From the NCBI GenBank assembly GCA_938015795.1, contig CALLXA010000072.1, positions 1 to 15,376 of the forward strand: a stretch of DNA of 15,376 bases, read 5' to 3'. The notes beneath the pieces are model-generated. The model was not told the DNA's origin and searched no databases. It worked only from the letters and a program-made list of their open reading frames with translations. The stretch comes from an uncultured bacterium. GTDB taxonomy: Bacteria > Patescibacteriota > Dojkabacteria > SC72. The position numbers were made by a program, and so were the translations under genes. How positions within the stretch are numbered: position 1 is the first letter of the stretch; every line of letters begins with the position of its first letter. Shown one piece after another: positions 1 through 7,350 of the stretch.

Positions 1-1282
1 TATCTTCTTTACCAAAAACATTGACTGCCTGAATATCTAATTTGGGACCATAAAAAGCTGCTTCGCCCTTGGCTTCCTCGTACTCAACTCCAGCCTCTTG
101 AAGAATCTCCCGCATGGTATTTTCGGTTCTCTCCCAATCGGCTCGACTGCCACAACCTTGGAATTTCGCTTTATCTGGATCAGAGAGTGAAAGTCGGAAA
201 CGATATTGATCAAAACCAACATCTTTATAGAAAGTGTCTAACATTTCTAATATTTCCAAGATTTGGCTTTCTAATTGTTCCTCTGTACAGAATATATGTG
301 CATCGTTTTGAGTAAATCCCCTAACTCTTTGTAAACCATGTAACTCACCTGATTGCTCATATCTGTAGACTGTACCTAGTTCACCCATCTTAAATGGTAA
401 GTCTCTATAGCTTTTAGGTTCTAATTTATAAACCATCATACCTGCTGGACAATTCATAGGCTTGAGATAATATCTTTCACCATCTATTTCGATTGGTGGA
501 TACATACTGTCTTTATAGAAACTTAAGTGTCCAGATGTTTCAAAAAGAATTTCTTTATTTATATGTGGTGTTAATATGTGCTCATAACCATAGCTTCTCT
601 CTAGCTCCAACATATACTCTTCTAATATTCTTCTAATTCTATATCCCCTTGGTAACCATACTGGTAAACCTTGTCCTATCTCTGGAATAATTGCAAACAA
701 TTCTAATTGCTTCCCTAGTCTTCTATGATTATTCTTTTCTGCATCCGCTTGATTTTGAAGATATTCATTTAACTCTTCTTTTGTTGGGAATGCTGTTGCA
801 TATATTCTAGTTAACATTTTGTTTTTTTCATCACCTTTCCAATATGCACCAGCAGTACTTAAAAGTTTAATCGCACCTATTTCTTTTGTGTTTTCTATAT
901 GAGGACCTCTGCAAAGATCTGCAAACTCACTATCTCCTGTGATATAGAAACTCAATTCTTTATCCTCGATACCATCTAACAATTCTAATTTGTATTTTTG
1001 GTCAGTTTTTTCAAAATACTCAATAGCTTCTTTTCTACTAAAGAAAACTTGTTTTATATCTAAACCTTGTTTTATTATTTTTTTCATCTCCTTTTCTATC
1101 TTTGGGAGATCATCCTCTGTTAATGGCTCTGAGAATTCAAAATCGTAATAAAAGCCATTATCGATGGCTGGTCCAATACCTAGTTTTGTATCGGGATATA
1201 GTTTTAAAACAGCTTGTGCTAATACATGAGAAGCTGAATGTCTCATTTTTTCTAATTGTGATATTTCTTCTTTTTTGTTCAT
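1..1282 (-). CDS. thrS: Threonyl-tRNA synthetase, 3' part cut by the window edge
   Basis: Charges tRNA-Thr with threonine in the cytoplasm. 427 residues are visible from the ATG at 1282; the frame is open to the left edge, so the C-terminal part (end of the catalytic core and the anticodon-binding domain) is outside. The protein starts directly in the N2 editing domain: HSASH at residues 15-19 and CRGPH at 124-128 are the editing-site HxxxH and CxxxH motifs. The class II core follows, with two of the three zinc ligands visible (Cys278 in KPMNCP, His329 in NDAHIF) and the motif 2 region SGELHGLQRVRGF at 311-323. There is no room for the N-terminal TGS (N1) domain that most bacterial ThrRS carry. 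The usual NCPGH is NCPAG here. It is the last visible gene of the minus-strand run and lies 160 bases after rsmD, so it may have its own promoter. No clear Shine-Dalgarno site precedes the ATG. Confidence 0.95.
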   Translation of the reverse strand, partial: MNKKEEISQLEKMRHSASHVLAQAVLKLYPDTKLGIGPAIDNGFYYDFEFSEPLTEDDLPKIEKEMKKIIKQGLDIKQVFFSRKEAIEYFEKTDQKYKLELLDGIEDKELSFYITGDSEFADLCRGPHIENTKEIGAIKLLSTAGAYWKGDEKNKMLTRIYATAFPTKEELNEYLQNQADAEKNNHRRLGKQLELFAIIPEIGQGLPVWLPRGYRIRRILEEYMLELERSYGYEHILTPHINKEILFETSGHLSFYKDSMYPPIEIDGERYYLKPMNCPAGMMVYKLEPKSYRDLPFKMGELGTVYRYEQSGELHGLQRVRGFTQNDAHIFCTEEQLESQILEILEMLDTFYKDVGFDQYRFRLSLSDPDKAKFQGCGSRADWERTENTMREILQEAGVEYEEAKGEAAFYGPKLDIQAVNVFGKED

Positions 1283-1410
1283 GATTAATAGTTTTTAAAA
1301 ATTGGGAAATTTAAAGTTTGGAAAAATAGAATGCATTATTAAAAGCATGTGGGATATACGATTTTACAGATTGTGCTTTTTCTTATACCAAGTATTTTGT
1401 ACATTGTTGT

Positions 1411-1439
1411 ATTTTATATTTTTGTAGGCTTTTTTGCAA
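1411..1439 (-). promoter_or_regulatory. Candidate promoter for thrS
   Basis: On the minus strand a TTGCAA hexamer (1434-1439) is followed by a 17-base spacer and TAAAAT (1411-1416), a plausible sigma70-type pair in the 160-base rsmD-thrS gap. It would leave a leader of roughly 120 bases, unlike the near-leaderless promoters elsewhere in this window. In such AT-rich DNA the match could be chance. The rest of the gap (1283-1442) holds no convincing gene, hairpin terminator or RNA element. Confidence 0.3.
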
Positions 1440-1442
1440 TTG

Positions 1443-2186
1443 TTATTTAACAATAAGTAATGTTATTGCATTTAGACCAAATATGTATGTTTCTGAAATT
1501 TCAACATATTCAAGGTTTAATTTTTCTAAGAGATATCTTCTAGGGTGTTTAATGATAAGAGCTCCAGGAAATCTTTTTTGAGTAGGATCTTGTACCAAAG
1601 GTAATAATTGAGATGCCATATTTATAACACTTTCCATTTTATATGTATTTTTTGTGTTAAATAATTTATATGGTGGATCCATAAAGATTATGTCAAAGCA
1701 TTCTTTATCATCAGCATCTTTGTTTATCTCTTTGTATAGATACTCTTCTGTTTTTGATTTGATTATATCGGTTTGAGGTAAGAATCCTGTATGTGCAACA
1801 TTTTTCTGTAATACTAAATTTGCACTTTTGGATGCATCTACCAATGTTGCTGATTTAGCTCCTCGAGATAGAGCTTCTAATCCAAAAGAACCTGCACCTG
1901 CATATAGATCGAGAACTGTTTTGTTTGATATGTCTTTGTTTAAGATATCAAAAATTCTTACTTTCATTCGATCTGTTAGTGGTCGGGTTGTTTTTGGTAT
2001 ATCTATTTTAAAATTTTTAGCTTTTCCACCAGCAATCCTTACTTGTCCAGTTATTGTTGGCTCTTTATGTAGAAGTCTTTCCTTTAAGAAGGTGTCTTCT
2101 CTTTCTTCGTATTCTTGTGGAGTTTCTACTTTCCACTTGTTTTTCTCTTTTCTAACTTTTTTAAATGAATCATGTTTTAAGCTCAT
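1443..2186 (-). CDS. rsmD: 16S rRNA (guanine-N2)-methyltransferase RsmD
   Basis: Predicted to methylate N2 of G966 (E. coli numbering) in 16S rRNA using S-adenosylmethionine during small-subunit assembly. The RsmD signature is present: an RIAGG start of the conserved core at residue 50, RPLTDRMKVRIFDIL at 68-82, the SAM-binding VLDLYAGAGSFGLEALSRGA at 91-110, and the catalytic DPPY at 170-173. At 247 residues it is longer than the usual 180-200, because about 46 charged, lysine/glutamate-rich residues precede the core. The ATG at 2186 gives the longest reading and begins 39 bases after the upstream surface-protein gene. No obvious Shine-Dalgarno site is seen. Co-transcription with the upstream gene is likely, since the spacer lacks a terminator hairpin. 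Confidence 0.92.
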   Translation of the reverse strand: MSLKHDSFKKVRKEKNKWKVETPQEYEEREDTFLKERLLHKEPTITGQVRIAGGKAKNFKIDIPKTTRPLTDRMKVRIFDILNKDISNKTVLDLYAGAGSFGLEALSRGAKSATLVDASKSANLVLQKNVAHTGFLPQTDIIKSKTEEYLYKEINKDADDKECFDIIFMDPPYKLFNTKNTYKMESVINMASQLLPLVQDPTQKRFPGALIIKHPRRYLLEKLNLEYVEISETYIFGLNAITLLIVK

Positions 2187-2225
2187 GGTGTGTATTTTAC
2201 TATTTTATTAAGGTTTTTTCCATTA

Positions 2226-4712
2226 TTAATCAATTTTAAGACCATCCATACCTATACCTTCCATTTGTAGTGATGAGTAAGAATCTAAAAAGGAGAAGGT
2301 TTCAGACCAAGGTCCTACTGTGTCATCTGAGTCCCAGAAGCGTATTCTCCAATATATTGTGTCTTTACTATTTGTTATTGTAAATCCACTGTATTCAGGG
2401 GATCTTGTATTATTTGTTACTGATGTACTTGTTTTTCCTGTATCCCAAAGACTTGTTCCATCAAATCCTACTGCATCATTTATCTCTATCTCATATGCTG
2501 TTGCACTATCTTCGTTAGGATCTGAGTAAACGGCTGAGAATGTTGGTATTGTAGGATTTGTAGATATTCTTCTTAATCCTGTTGGTGCTAATGGTGGTCC
2601 TTGCATTCTGAATGTATTGGTTGTTGACCATTCGCTTTGAATATCTTTGTTGTCCCACCATCTCATTCTAATGTAGTATTTGGTTCCATTTAAGAGTAAT
2701 GTTGTACCTGCGTATGTATAGTTTGATGATCTTTGATGGTTTATAACGGCTGTTGTAGATATTTTTCCAGTATCCCACATAACTGTACCTGTAAAATCAG
2801 CAGTTGTATTAATCTCTATTTCGTAATATGGTGAAGTGTCTGTTTCATCCGAGTCTGTAAATATTGCACTGATAGTTGGGGTTGTAGTAGTTACATTTTT
2901 AGGATTCGTTTCTCCCTGTATTAATATGTTTGTTGGTGCATTCGGTTTTGAGTTCATAGTGAAGTTTTGTGTTTCAGACCAATATCCTTCTCCTTCAGCT
3001 TCTTGATTATCCCAAAACTTTATTTTCCAGTAATATTTCTCTCCATCTAAGAGTGTGTTTCCATTGTATGTAATGTCTGGGCATCTACTGTTGTTTGCTA
3101 ATGGTGTTCCAAATGCTGTTTTAGTACTGTCCCACATTACTGTTCCTGTAAAATCAGATTTTGTATTTACTAATATTTGATAGTAATTACCTGTATCTGT
3201 TGTATCTAGATCTGAAAATACTGCACTAAACTCTGGTGTGTAGTCAACTAGACCTGTGGGATTGGTTTCTCCTTCGCATAATGGGGTCGAAGGTATTCTT
3301 GGTCTTGCGTTTACAGATTGTTCTGTGTCGAGAGTAATGTTTTGTGAGGACTTTCTTTGTATGAATATTGTTGATATATATGCAGCTAGAGCTTGTGTTG
3401 TAGAGGTTGTTGTTGTACAGCTGTGTGTGTGTCCTCCACCGGAAAGAAAGGATGTTCCAGAGGTGAAATAAACACCTGACTTCGTAGCGCTTGCATTACC
3501 TGTGTTAATTGTTACGGAGTGAGTATGTGTGGTTCCTGCAGATGATGAGCCAGCAGTAGAAGATCCTAAAGGATATTTGTTGTCCAAATTTGAAAAGCGA
3601 TTCCATCCCAGAGGTGGTATCGCTGTAGACATCTCTATTATATTTGAAGTCGGTTGAGTATCATTAGAGGCTAATCCATATGTAATTGAGTAGTAAGGTA
3701 GATTGTTGTTTCCCGCAACAGTGGTTCCATTTATTGTTGTATGGTAGTGAACATCAGGTGTTGATGTGTTGTCTGCATCTTTACTGTCAAAGGTTGATGC
3801 TGTTCCTGTGTTATATCCTCCAGTTGTGGTGTGAGTATGTGTGTTGGATCCTCCTGTTGTTCCTGCTGTAGCGTTCCCACGAGGATACCTACCTTCTATA
3901 GTTGAATAGTAGCTAAAGTCTGAGGGCAGACTTGAAGAGTTTGTGTTGAAGAGTGAGATGCTTCCACTTGATATTGTTAGGTCTGTGTTTGAACAGAAGG
4001 ATAGATTGATGTATGGTGGAACAACTTCTGCATTGTTTATATCAACTCTTGCGTTAGCATGGGTATGTGATGTTCTGAAAACACTTCTATTTTCGGAATC
4101 ATCGTCAGCACCATTTCTTAATGTTCCCCCTATTTGTCCACCAGTAGTACAACTTACTTGCCTATGATTATGCAAACCATCAAAGCTTGTTCCGTATGTT
4201 TCTGAACCATATGGAAACTTGTTGTCATATATACTTTCTCGTGTCCATCCTTGAGGGCAGCTTGAACTGTTGAGTACAATGAAGTTACCACTCCAGCTAA
4301 GTTCTGCATTTACTGCGGACTCATTACCATAGTATACATATATTGTTGTTCCACCAGCAGGTAATGAAGGTATCTGTACCCAAACTTGTGTATTTGCAGT
4401 ATTACACCCACCCTCTACCCAATATTCTAATGAGGTACTATCATCACTATCTACAAACCTTAAATCATCACAATCTGCTTGTAATTTACCATTGGATATT
4501 AAAGTTGCGGTATCTAATTCTATCAATACATCTTCATTTAAAAGTGTACTACCAGTACCTGTTACATCAATAGCTTTTCTATATACCCAGTTACTATCCA
4601 TCCAACCTTGAATAGATTCACTATCTCGATTTGTTAAGTAGAAGATTAAACTTGTACCACCAAGTATTAAAATAGAAGAAGCGATGACTATTGATTTCCG
4701 AGATATTTTCAT
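2226..4712 (-). CDS. Large membrane-anchored surface protein (DUF2341-like, tail-collar-like and Fn3-like repeats)
   Basis: 828 residues, predicted extracellular and held by an N-terminal hydrophobic helix (about 7-26) after a short basic MKISRK head; no lipobox or clear cleavage site. Modules in order: a DUF2341-like beta domain at about 36-140 (WVYRKAIDV near the start, IYVYYGNES at 124-132); three tandem modules of about 100 residues at 142-453 resembling phage tail-collar/tail-fibre tips; three Fn3-like beta-sandwich repeats at about 470-810 (each ends in a W-S-E/T stretch followed by F); and a short acidic tail. The collar modules repeat a P-x-G-W-like start, NKFPYGS/GRYPRGN/NKYPLGS, and two HxH motifs each. 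DUF2341 and Fn3 domains are known from secreted proteins that bind glycans or other proteins, so adhesion is a reasonable inference, not shown. It starts 20 bases after the methyltransferase gene; an AGGGG lies only 2 bases before the ATG, too close for a normal Shine-Dalgarno site. The exact function is unknown. Confidence 0.85.
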   Translation of the reverse strand: MKISRKSIVIASSILILGGTSLIFYLTNRDSESIQGWMDSNWVYRKAIDVTGTGSTLLNEDVLIELDTATLISNGKLQADCDDLRFVDSDDSTSLEYWVEGGCNTANTQVWVQIPSLPAGGTTIYVYYGNESAVNAELSWSGNFIVLNSSSCPQGWTRESIYDNKFPYGSETYGTSFDGLHNHRQVSCTTGGQIGGTLRNGADDDSENRSVFRTSHTHANARVDINNAEVVPPYINLSFCSNTDLTISSGSISLFNTNSSSLPSDFSYYSTIEGRYPRGNATAGTTGGSNTHTHTTTGGYNTGTASTFDSKDADNTSTPDVHYHTTINGTTVAGNNNLPYYSITYGLASNDTQPTSNIIEMSTAIPPLGWNRFSNLDNKYPLGSSTAGSSSAGTTHTHSVTINTGNASATKSGVYFTSGTSFLSGGGHTHSCTTTTSTTQALAAYISTIFIQRKSSQNITLDTEQSVNARPRIPSTPLCEGETNPTGLVDYTPEFSAVFSDLDTTDTGNYYQILVNTKSDFTGTVMWDSTKTAFGTPLANNSRCPDITYNGNTLLDGEKYYWKIKFWDNQEAEGEGYWSETQNFTMNSKPNAPTNILIQGETNPKNVTTTTPTISAIFTDSDETDTSPYYEIEINTTADFTGTVMWDTGKISTTAVINHQRSSNYTYAGTTLLLNGTKYYIRMRWWDNKDIQSEWSTTNTFRMQGPPLAPTGLRRISTNPTIPTFSAVYSDPNEDSATAYEIEINDAVGFDGTSLWDTGKTSTSVTNNTRSPEYSGFTITNSKDTIYWRIRFWDSDDTVGPWSETFSFLDSYSSLQMEGIGMDGLKID
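2283..3305 (-). repeat. Three Fn3-like repeats in the surface protein
   Basis: Encodes residues about 470-810 as three units of roughly 105-120 residues. Shared landmarks are a GETNP or STNP start, a T-P-x-x-S/P-T-F-S-A-x-x-D strand, (D)FTGTVMWD (second-strand motif), a Y-Y/Y-W-K/R-I/M-R/K-F/W-W-D strand and a closing WSET or WSTT. Units 1 and 2 are still alike at DNA level: 2773-2800 and 3130-3157 match at 26 of 28 bases and lie 357 bases (119 codons) apart, which points to tandem duplication. Confidence 0.7.
3354..4289 (-). repeat. Three tandem tail-collar-like modules with paired HxH motifs
   Basis: Encodes residues about 142-453 as three units. Each has a hydrophobic I-x-L/M start, a P-x-G-W or P-S-D-F stretch, a (N/G)(K/R)(F/Y)P(Y/R/L)G motif, then two HxH motifs about 30-35 residues apart: 181-183 and 216-218; 292-294 and 322-324; 396-398 and 428-430. 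Each closes with a strand such as PPYINLSF, LPYYSITY or LAAYISTIF. This order matches the GRFPLG - HTH - PPYLALN pattern of phage tail-collar/tail-fibre C-termini, where HxH pairs bind metal ions in trimeric fibres. Confidence 0.6.
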
Positions 4713-4732
4713 ATCCCCTATTGTAGCAAAAA

Positions 4733-5191
4733 CTACTTACTTTCTCTTGTAATTTCGTAAAGTATTATACTTGCAGCATTGGCAACATTTAAGGACTCTT
4801 TCATACCTCTCATTGGTATCTCTATTATCTTGTCACAAAGCTTCAAGATATCATCATTAACACCACTCTTCTCATGACCAAGTACAATAGCTACTTCTTC
4901 GGGATATTCTACCTCTTGAAAATTGACACTATTATCTGCAAGTTCTACAGAATATATAGGAATATTCTGTTCTTTTATCTCTTCAATAGCTTCCAATGTT
5001 GTATCGTAATGTTCTGAAGGAACCATATCAGTAGCTCCTAAAGCAGTTTTATCTAATTTAGGATTATCTATTGGAGTTGTCATTCCACAGAGATATATTT
5101 TTTCTACACTACCTGCTCCATCTGCGGATCTAAAAATACTACCAACATTAAAAACAGAACGTATATTATCTAATACAATATGAATTTTCAT
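4733..5191 (-). CDS. SpoU/TrmH-family RNA 2'-O-methyltransferase
   Basis: A SPOUT-class, SAM-dependent methyltransferase, predicted to methylate a ribose 2'-OH in tRNA or rRNA. All three SpoU motifs are visible: NIRSVFNVGSIFRSADG at residues 9-25, AIVLGHEKSGV at 101-111, and IPMRGMKESLNVANAASIIL at 125-144, which forms the SAM-binding trefoil knot. At 152 residues it is a minimal knot domain like TrmL, without the N-terminal L30e-like substrate domain of RlmB or TrmH long forms. The sequence does not decide which nucleotide is modified, so no symbol is given. Its ATG overlaps the recG stop (ATGA, 5188-5191), indicating translational coupling with recG. Confidence 0.9.
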   Translation of the reverse strand: MKIHIVLDNIRSVFNVGSIFRSADGAGSVEKIYLCGMTTPIDNPKLDKTALGATDMVPSEHYDTTLEAIEEIKEQNIPIYSVELADNSVNFQEVEYPEEVAIVLGHEKSGVNDDILKLCDKIIEIPMRGMKESLNVANAASIILYEITRESK

Positions 5192-7200
5192 CTAAAAAGA
5201 TTATCTAAAATATATTGATGGCTATTATCATCTTTTACAATCTTTTTTGCAACCAAACGAGCCATTTTTAAAGTCTGAATATCATGTATAGAGGCTACTT
5301 TAAATTGAAGAGTACCTGATTGTAATTTACCATACACCTCTCCAGGTCCTCTTGTTTGTAAATCATACTGTGCTACATCAAAACCAGAAGAGTGTTCTGC
5401 AAAATATTTTAATCTATCAATTGCAACAGTATCTTTCTCTGCAGCTATACTTGGTATGACATAGCAGTATGATTGTTTGTCACTTCTACCAACCCTACCT
5501 CTTAATTGGTGAAGCTGAGCTAATCCAAATCTCTCTGCATCCTCTATGACTATAATTGTGGCATCTGGAATATCTATACCAACTTCAATAACTGTAGTGG
5601 ATATCAATACATCAAAAACTTTGTTTTTGAATTTTTCTAACAATTCTATTTTCTCATTTTCTTTTAACTTGCCATGTAAAAATTCAACCTTAAGATTACT
5701 CAACTCGTTCTCTTTCAGTAATTCGTATTGTGTAAGTACAGATTTGGATGAATAGTTAGAAGAATCTTCAATTAAGGGATATATGATGAAGGCTTGTTCT
5801 GGATTATTATTTTTTTTACTCTCAAGAATATGGTTAGATATCCAATTAAAACAATCAGATCTTTTTTTGTAAGGTGTATAGAATGTTTTAATCTCTTTTC
5901 TTATGGAAGGTTTCTCTCTTATTTCTATAACATCAAGATTTCCAAAAAATATCTCTGTTAAACTTCTAGGTATAGGGGTTGCCGTCATTGTTATATAGTG
6001 AGGAGAAAGTTTTTTGTTTTTTCTAAAAAAATCTCTTTGTTCTACACCAAACCTATGTTGTTCATCAATAATTATTAGATTAAGATCTTTGGGTATTTCT
6101 TTTTGAAAAAGTATTGCATGTGTACCTATTATTAATTTGTTATCAGCATCACTTATTATTTTGTTTTTTGATATACAAAGATCAATACTGATATCAAAAT
6201 CCTTGAAAAGTTTTTTAAATGTCTCAAAATGTTGTTTAGCAAGAACTGTTGTTGGAGCAATTAGTATTGATGAATAGCCATTAGATATTGTATTTAAGAT
6301 AGTTGCAGCAGCTACTACTGTCTTTCCACTACCTACGTCTCCATTTAGAAGTATATTACTAGGTTTCTTGCTGTTCATAGCAGAGAGAGATGATTCAATT
6401 GCTCTATTCTGATCATTTGTTAATTCATATGGTAAGGATTTAATAAAAAGATTTAAGATCTTTGAATTAATGTTAACTTCTAAGGCATTCAAATCTTTTA
6501 GGTATTTATTTTGTTCCTCGATCTTTATCGAAAGATAGAGCATTTCATCAAAAGAGAGTCTTTGTCTTGCACTCAAGATATCTTCTGAGCTATTTGGATT
6601 ATGAATTTTCTCTACAGCATTAGGAAGTTGTAGCAAATTACTTTCTTTAAGAAAATCACTATCCAATGGATCAGTAATTAATTCCTTGGCTATAGGTAAT
6701 GTGTTTTTTAATATATTTCTAATATTTCTTGATGAAAGACCTTTTGTTTCGTGATATACACCAATCAATTTACCTAAATGATTTTGTTCTTCAATATCCT
6801 CTTTTAATTTTTCAAACTTAGGATTATATATATTCTTTTTATTCCCTTTTACAGTAACCTTACCATCAAAGATATATACATCGCCCTCTTTTAGGGCAGA
6901 GGCTACATATGGTTGATTAAAATATGAAAGGGTTAATGCTTTTGTATCATCTTTTACTCTAACAGAAACAATTTTAGAATTTACTCTCTTTGCATATACA
7001 ATTTCAGCAATGAATGTCCCTTCACCGTTTTCTAAGAATGATTCAATAGAATTTATTTGAGAAGTATCTTGATATCTAAAAGGTATGTGAAAAAGTAAAT
7101 CTTTTACTGTCTCAATATTTAAATTTGAAAACCTCTTAGCTTGTATATCACCTACTCCTTTAATATCTCTGACAGAGGATTTTAAGGACAGAGTTTGCAT
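5188..7200 (-). CDS. recG: ATP-dependent DNA helicase RecG
   Basis: A double-strand DNA translocase that remodels stalled replication forks and recombination intermediates. 670 residues, close to the family norm (E. coli about 690). The N-terminal region includes a helix-hairpin-like IKGVGDIQAKRF (13-24) and the OB-fold wedge domain (about 60-130). The superfamily 2 motor follows: Walker A GDVGSGKT (287-294), DEQH (379-382), TAT (406-408), and motif VI QLHQLRGRVGR (562-572). The C-terminal TRG element (about 615-630, TRGPGEVYG and QSG) is intact. No key residue appears lost. The start at 7200 lies 1 base after the stop of the small membrane ORF, and the stop overlaps the next gene by 4 bases, so recG sits inside an operon. 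No Shine-Dalgarno site is visible, so initiation may rely on coupling. Confidence 0.97.
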   Translation of the reverse strand: MQTLSLKSSVRDIKGVGDIQAKRFSNLNIETVKDLLFHIPFRYQDTSQINSIESFLENGEGTFIAEIVYAKRVNSKIVSVRVKDDTKALTLSYFNQPYVASALKEGDVYIFDGKVTVKGNKKNIYNPKFEKLKEDIEEQNHLGKLIGVYHETKGLSSRNIRNILKNTLPIAKELITDPLDSDFLKESNLLQLPNAVEKIHNPNSSEDILSARQRLSFDEMLYLSIKIEEQNKYLKDLNALEVNINSKILNLFIKSLPYELTNDQNRAIESSLSAMNSKKPSNILLNGDVGSGKTVVAAATILNTISNGYSSILIAPTTVLAKQHFETFKKLFKDFDISIDLCISKNKIISDADNKLIIGTHAILFQKEIPKDLNLIIIDEQHRFGVEQRDFFRKNKKLSPHYITMTATPIPRSLTEIFFGNLDVIEIREKPSIRKEIKTFYTPYKKRSDCFNWISNHILESKKNNNPEQAFIIYPLIEDSSNYSSKSVLTQYELLKENELSNLKVEFLHGKLKENEKIELLEKFKNKVFDVLISTTVIEVGIDIPDATIIVIEDAERFGLAQLHQLRGRVGRSDKQSYCYVIPSIAAEKDTVAIDRLKYFAEHSSGFDVAQYDLQTRGPGEVYGKLQSGTLQFKVASIHDIQTLKMARLVAKKIVKDDNSHQYILDNLFR

Positions 7201-7201
7201 T

Positions 7202-7312
7202 TTATATTTCTAAGAGACTTAATACTATTGGTATTGCCATTCCTCCTATTAGTATTACTGCAATTCCAATATTTATTATTGAGTGAATTTTCTTTTTAGT
7301 TTTTTCTTTCAT
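7202..7312 (-). CDS. 36-residue single-pass membrane peptide
   Basis: A short reading frame missed by length cut-offs: ATG at 7312, TAA at 7202-7204. It encodes a very basic head (MKEKTKKKIH) followed by one strongly hydrophobic helix of about 24 residues (INIGIAVILIGGMAIPIVLS) and a short LLEI tail. It fills the rel-recG gap almost exactly, starting 38 bases after rel and ending 1 base before the recG ATG, which is what a real operon gene would do. By the positive-inside rule the basic head would be cytoplasmic. No homologue is recognised. Alternatively it may act only as a leader that couples ribosomes to recG. No Shine-Dalgarno site is seen. Confidence 0.55.
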   Translation of the reverse strand: MKEKTKKKIHSIINIGIAVILIGGMAIPIVLSLLEI

Positions 7313-7350
7313 ATTGAGATTGTATATTTAAAATATTATTAATTCAATAT

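Noticed and set aside
1283..1442. Short open frames of about 21 and 26 codons in the rsmD-thrS gap
   Set aside because: Composition follows the AT-rich spacer; no initiation signal, and the hydrophobic one on the plus strand has no operon context.
5188..5191. TGA recoded to glycine as in Gracilibacteria/SR1
   Set aside because: RecG ends at a natural family length on this TGA, and no in-frame TGA is needed elsewhere.
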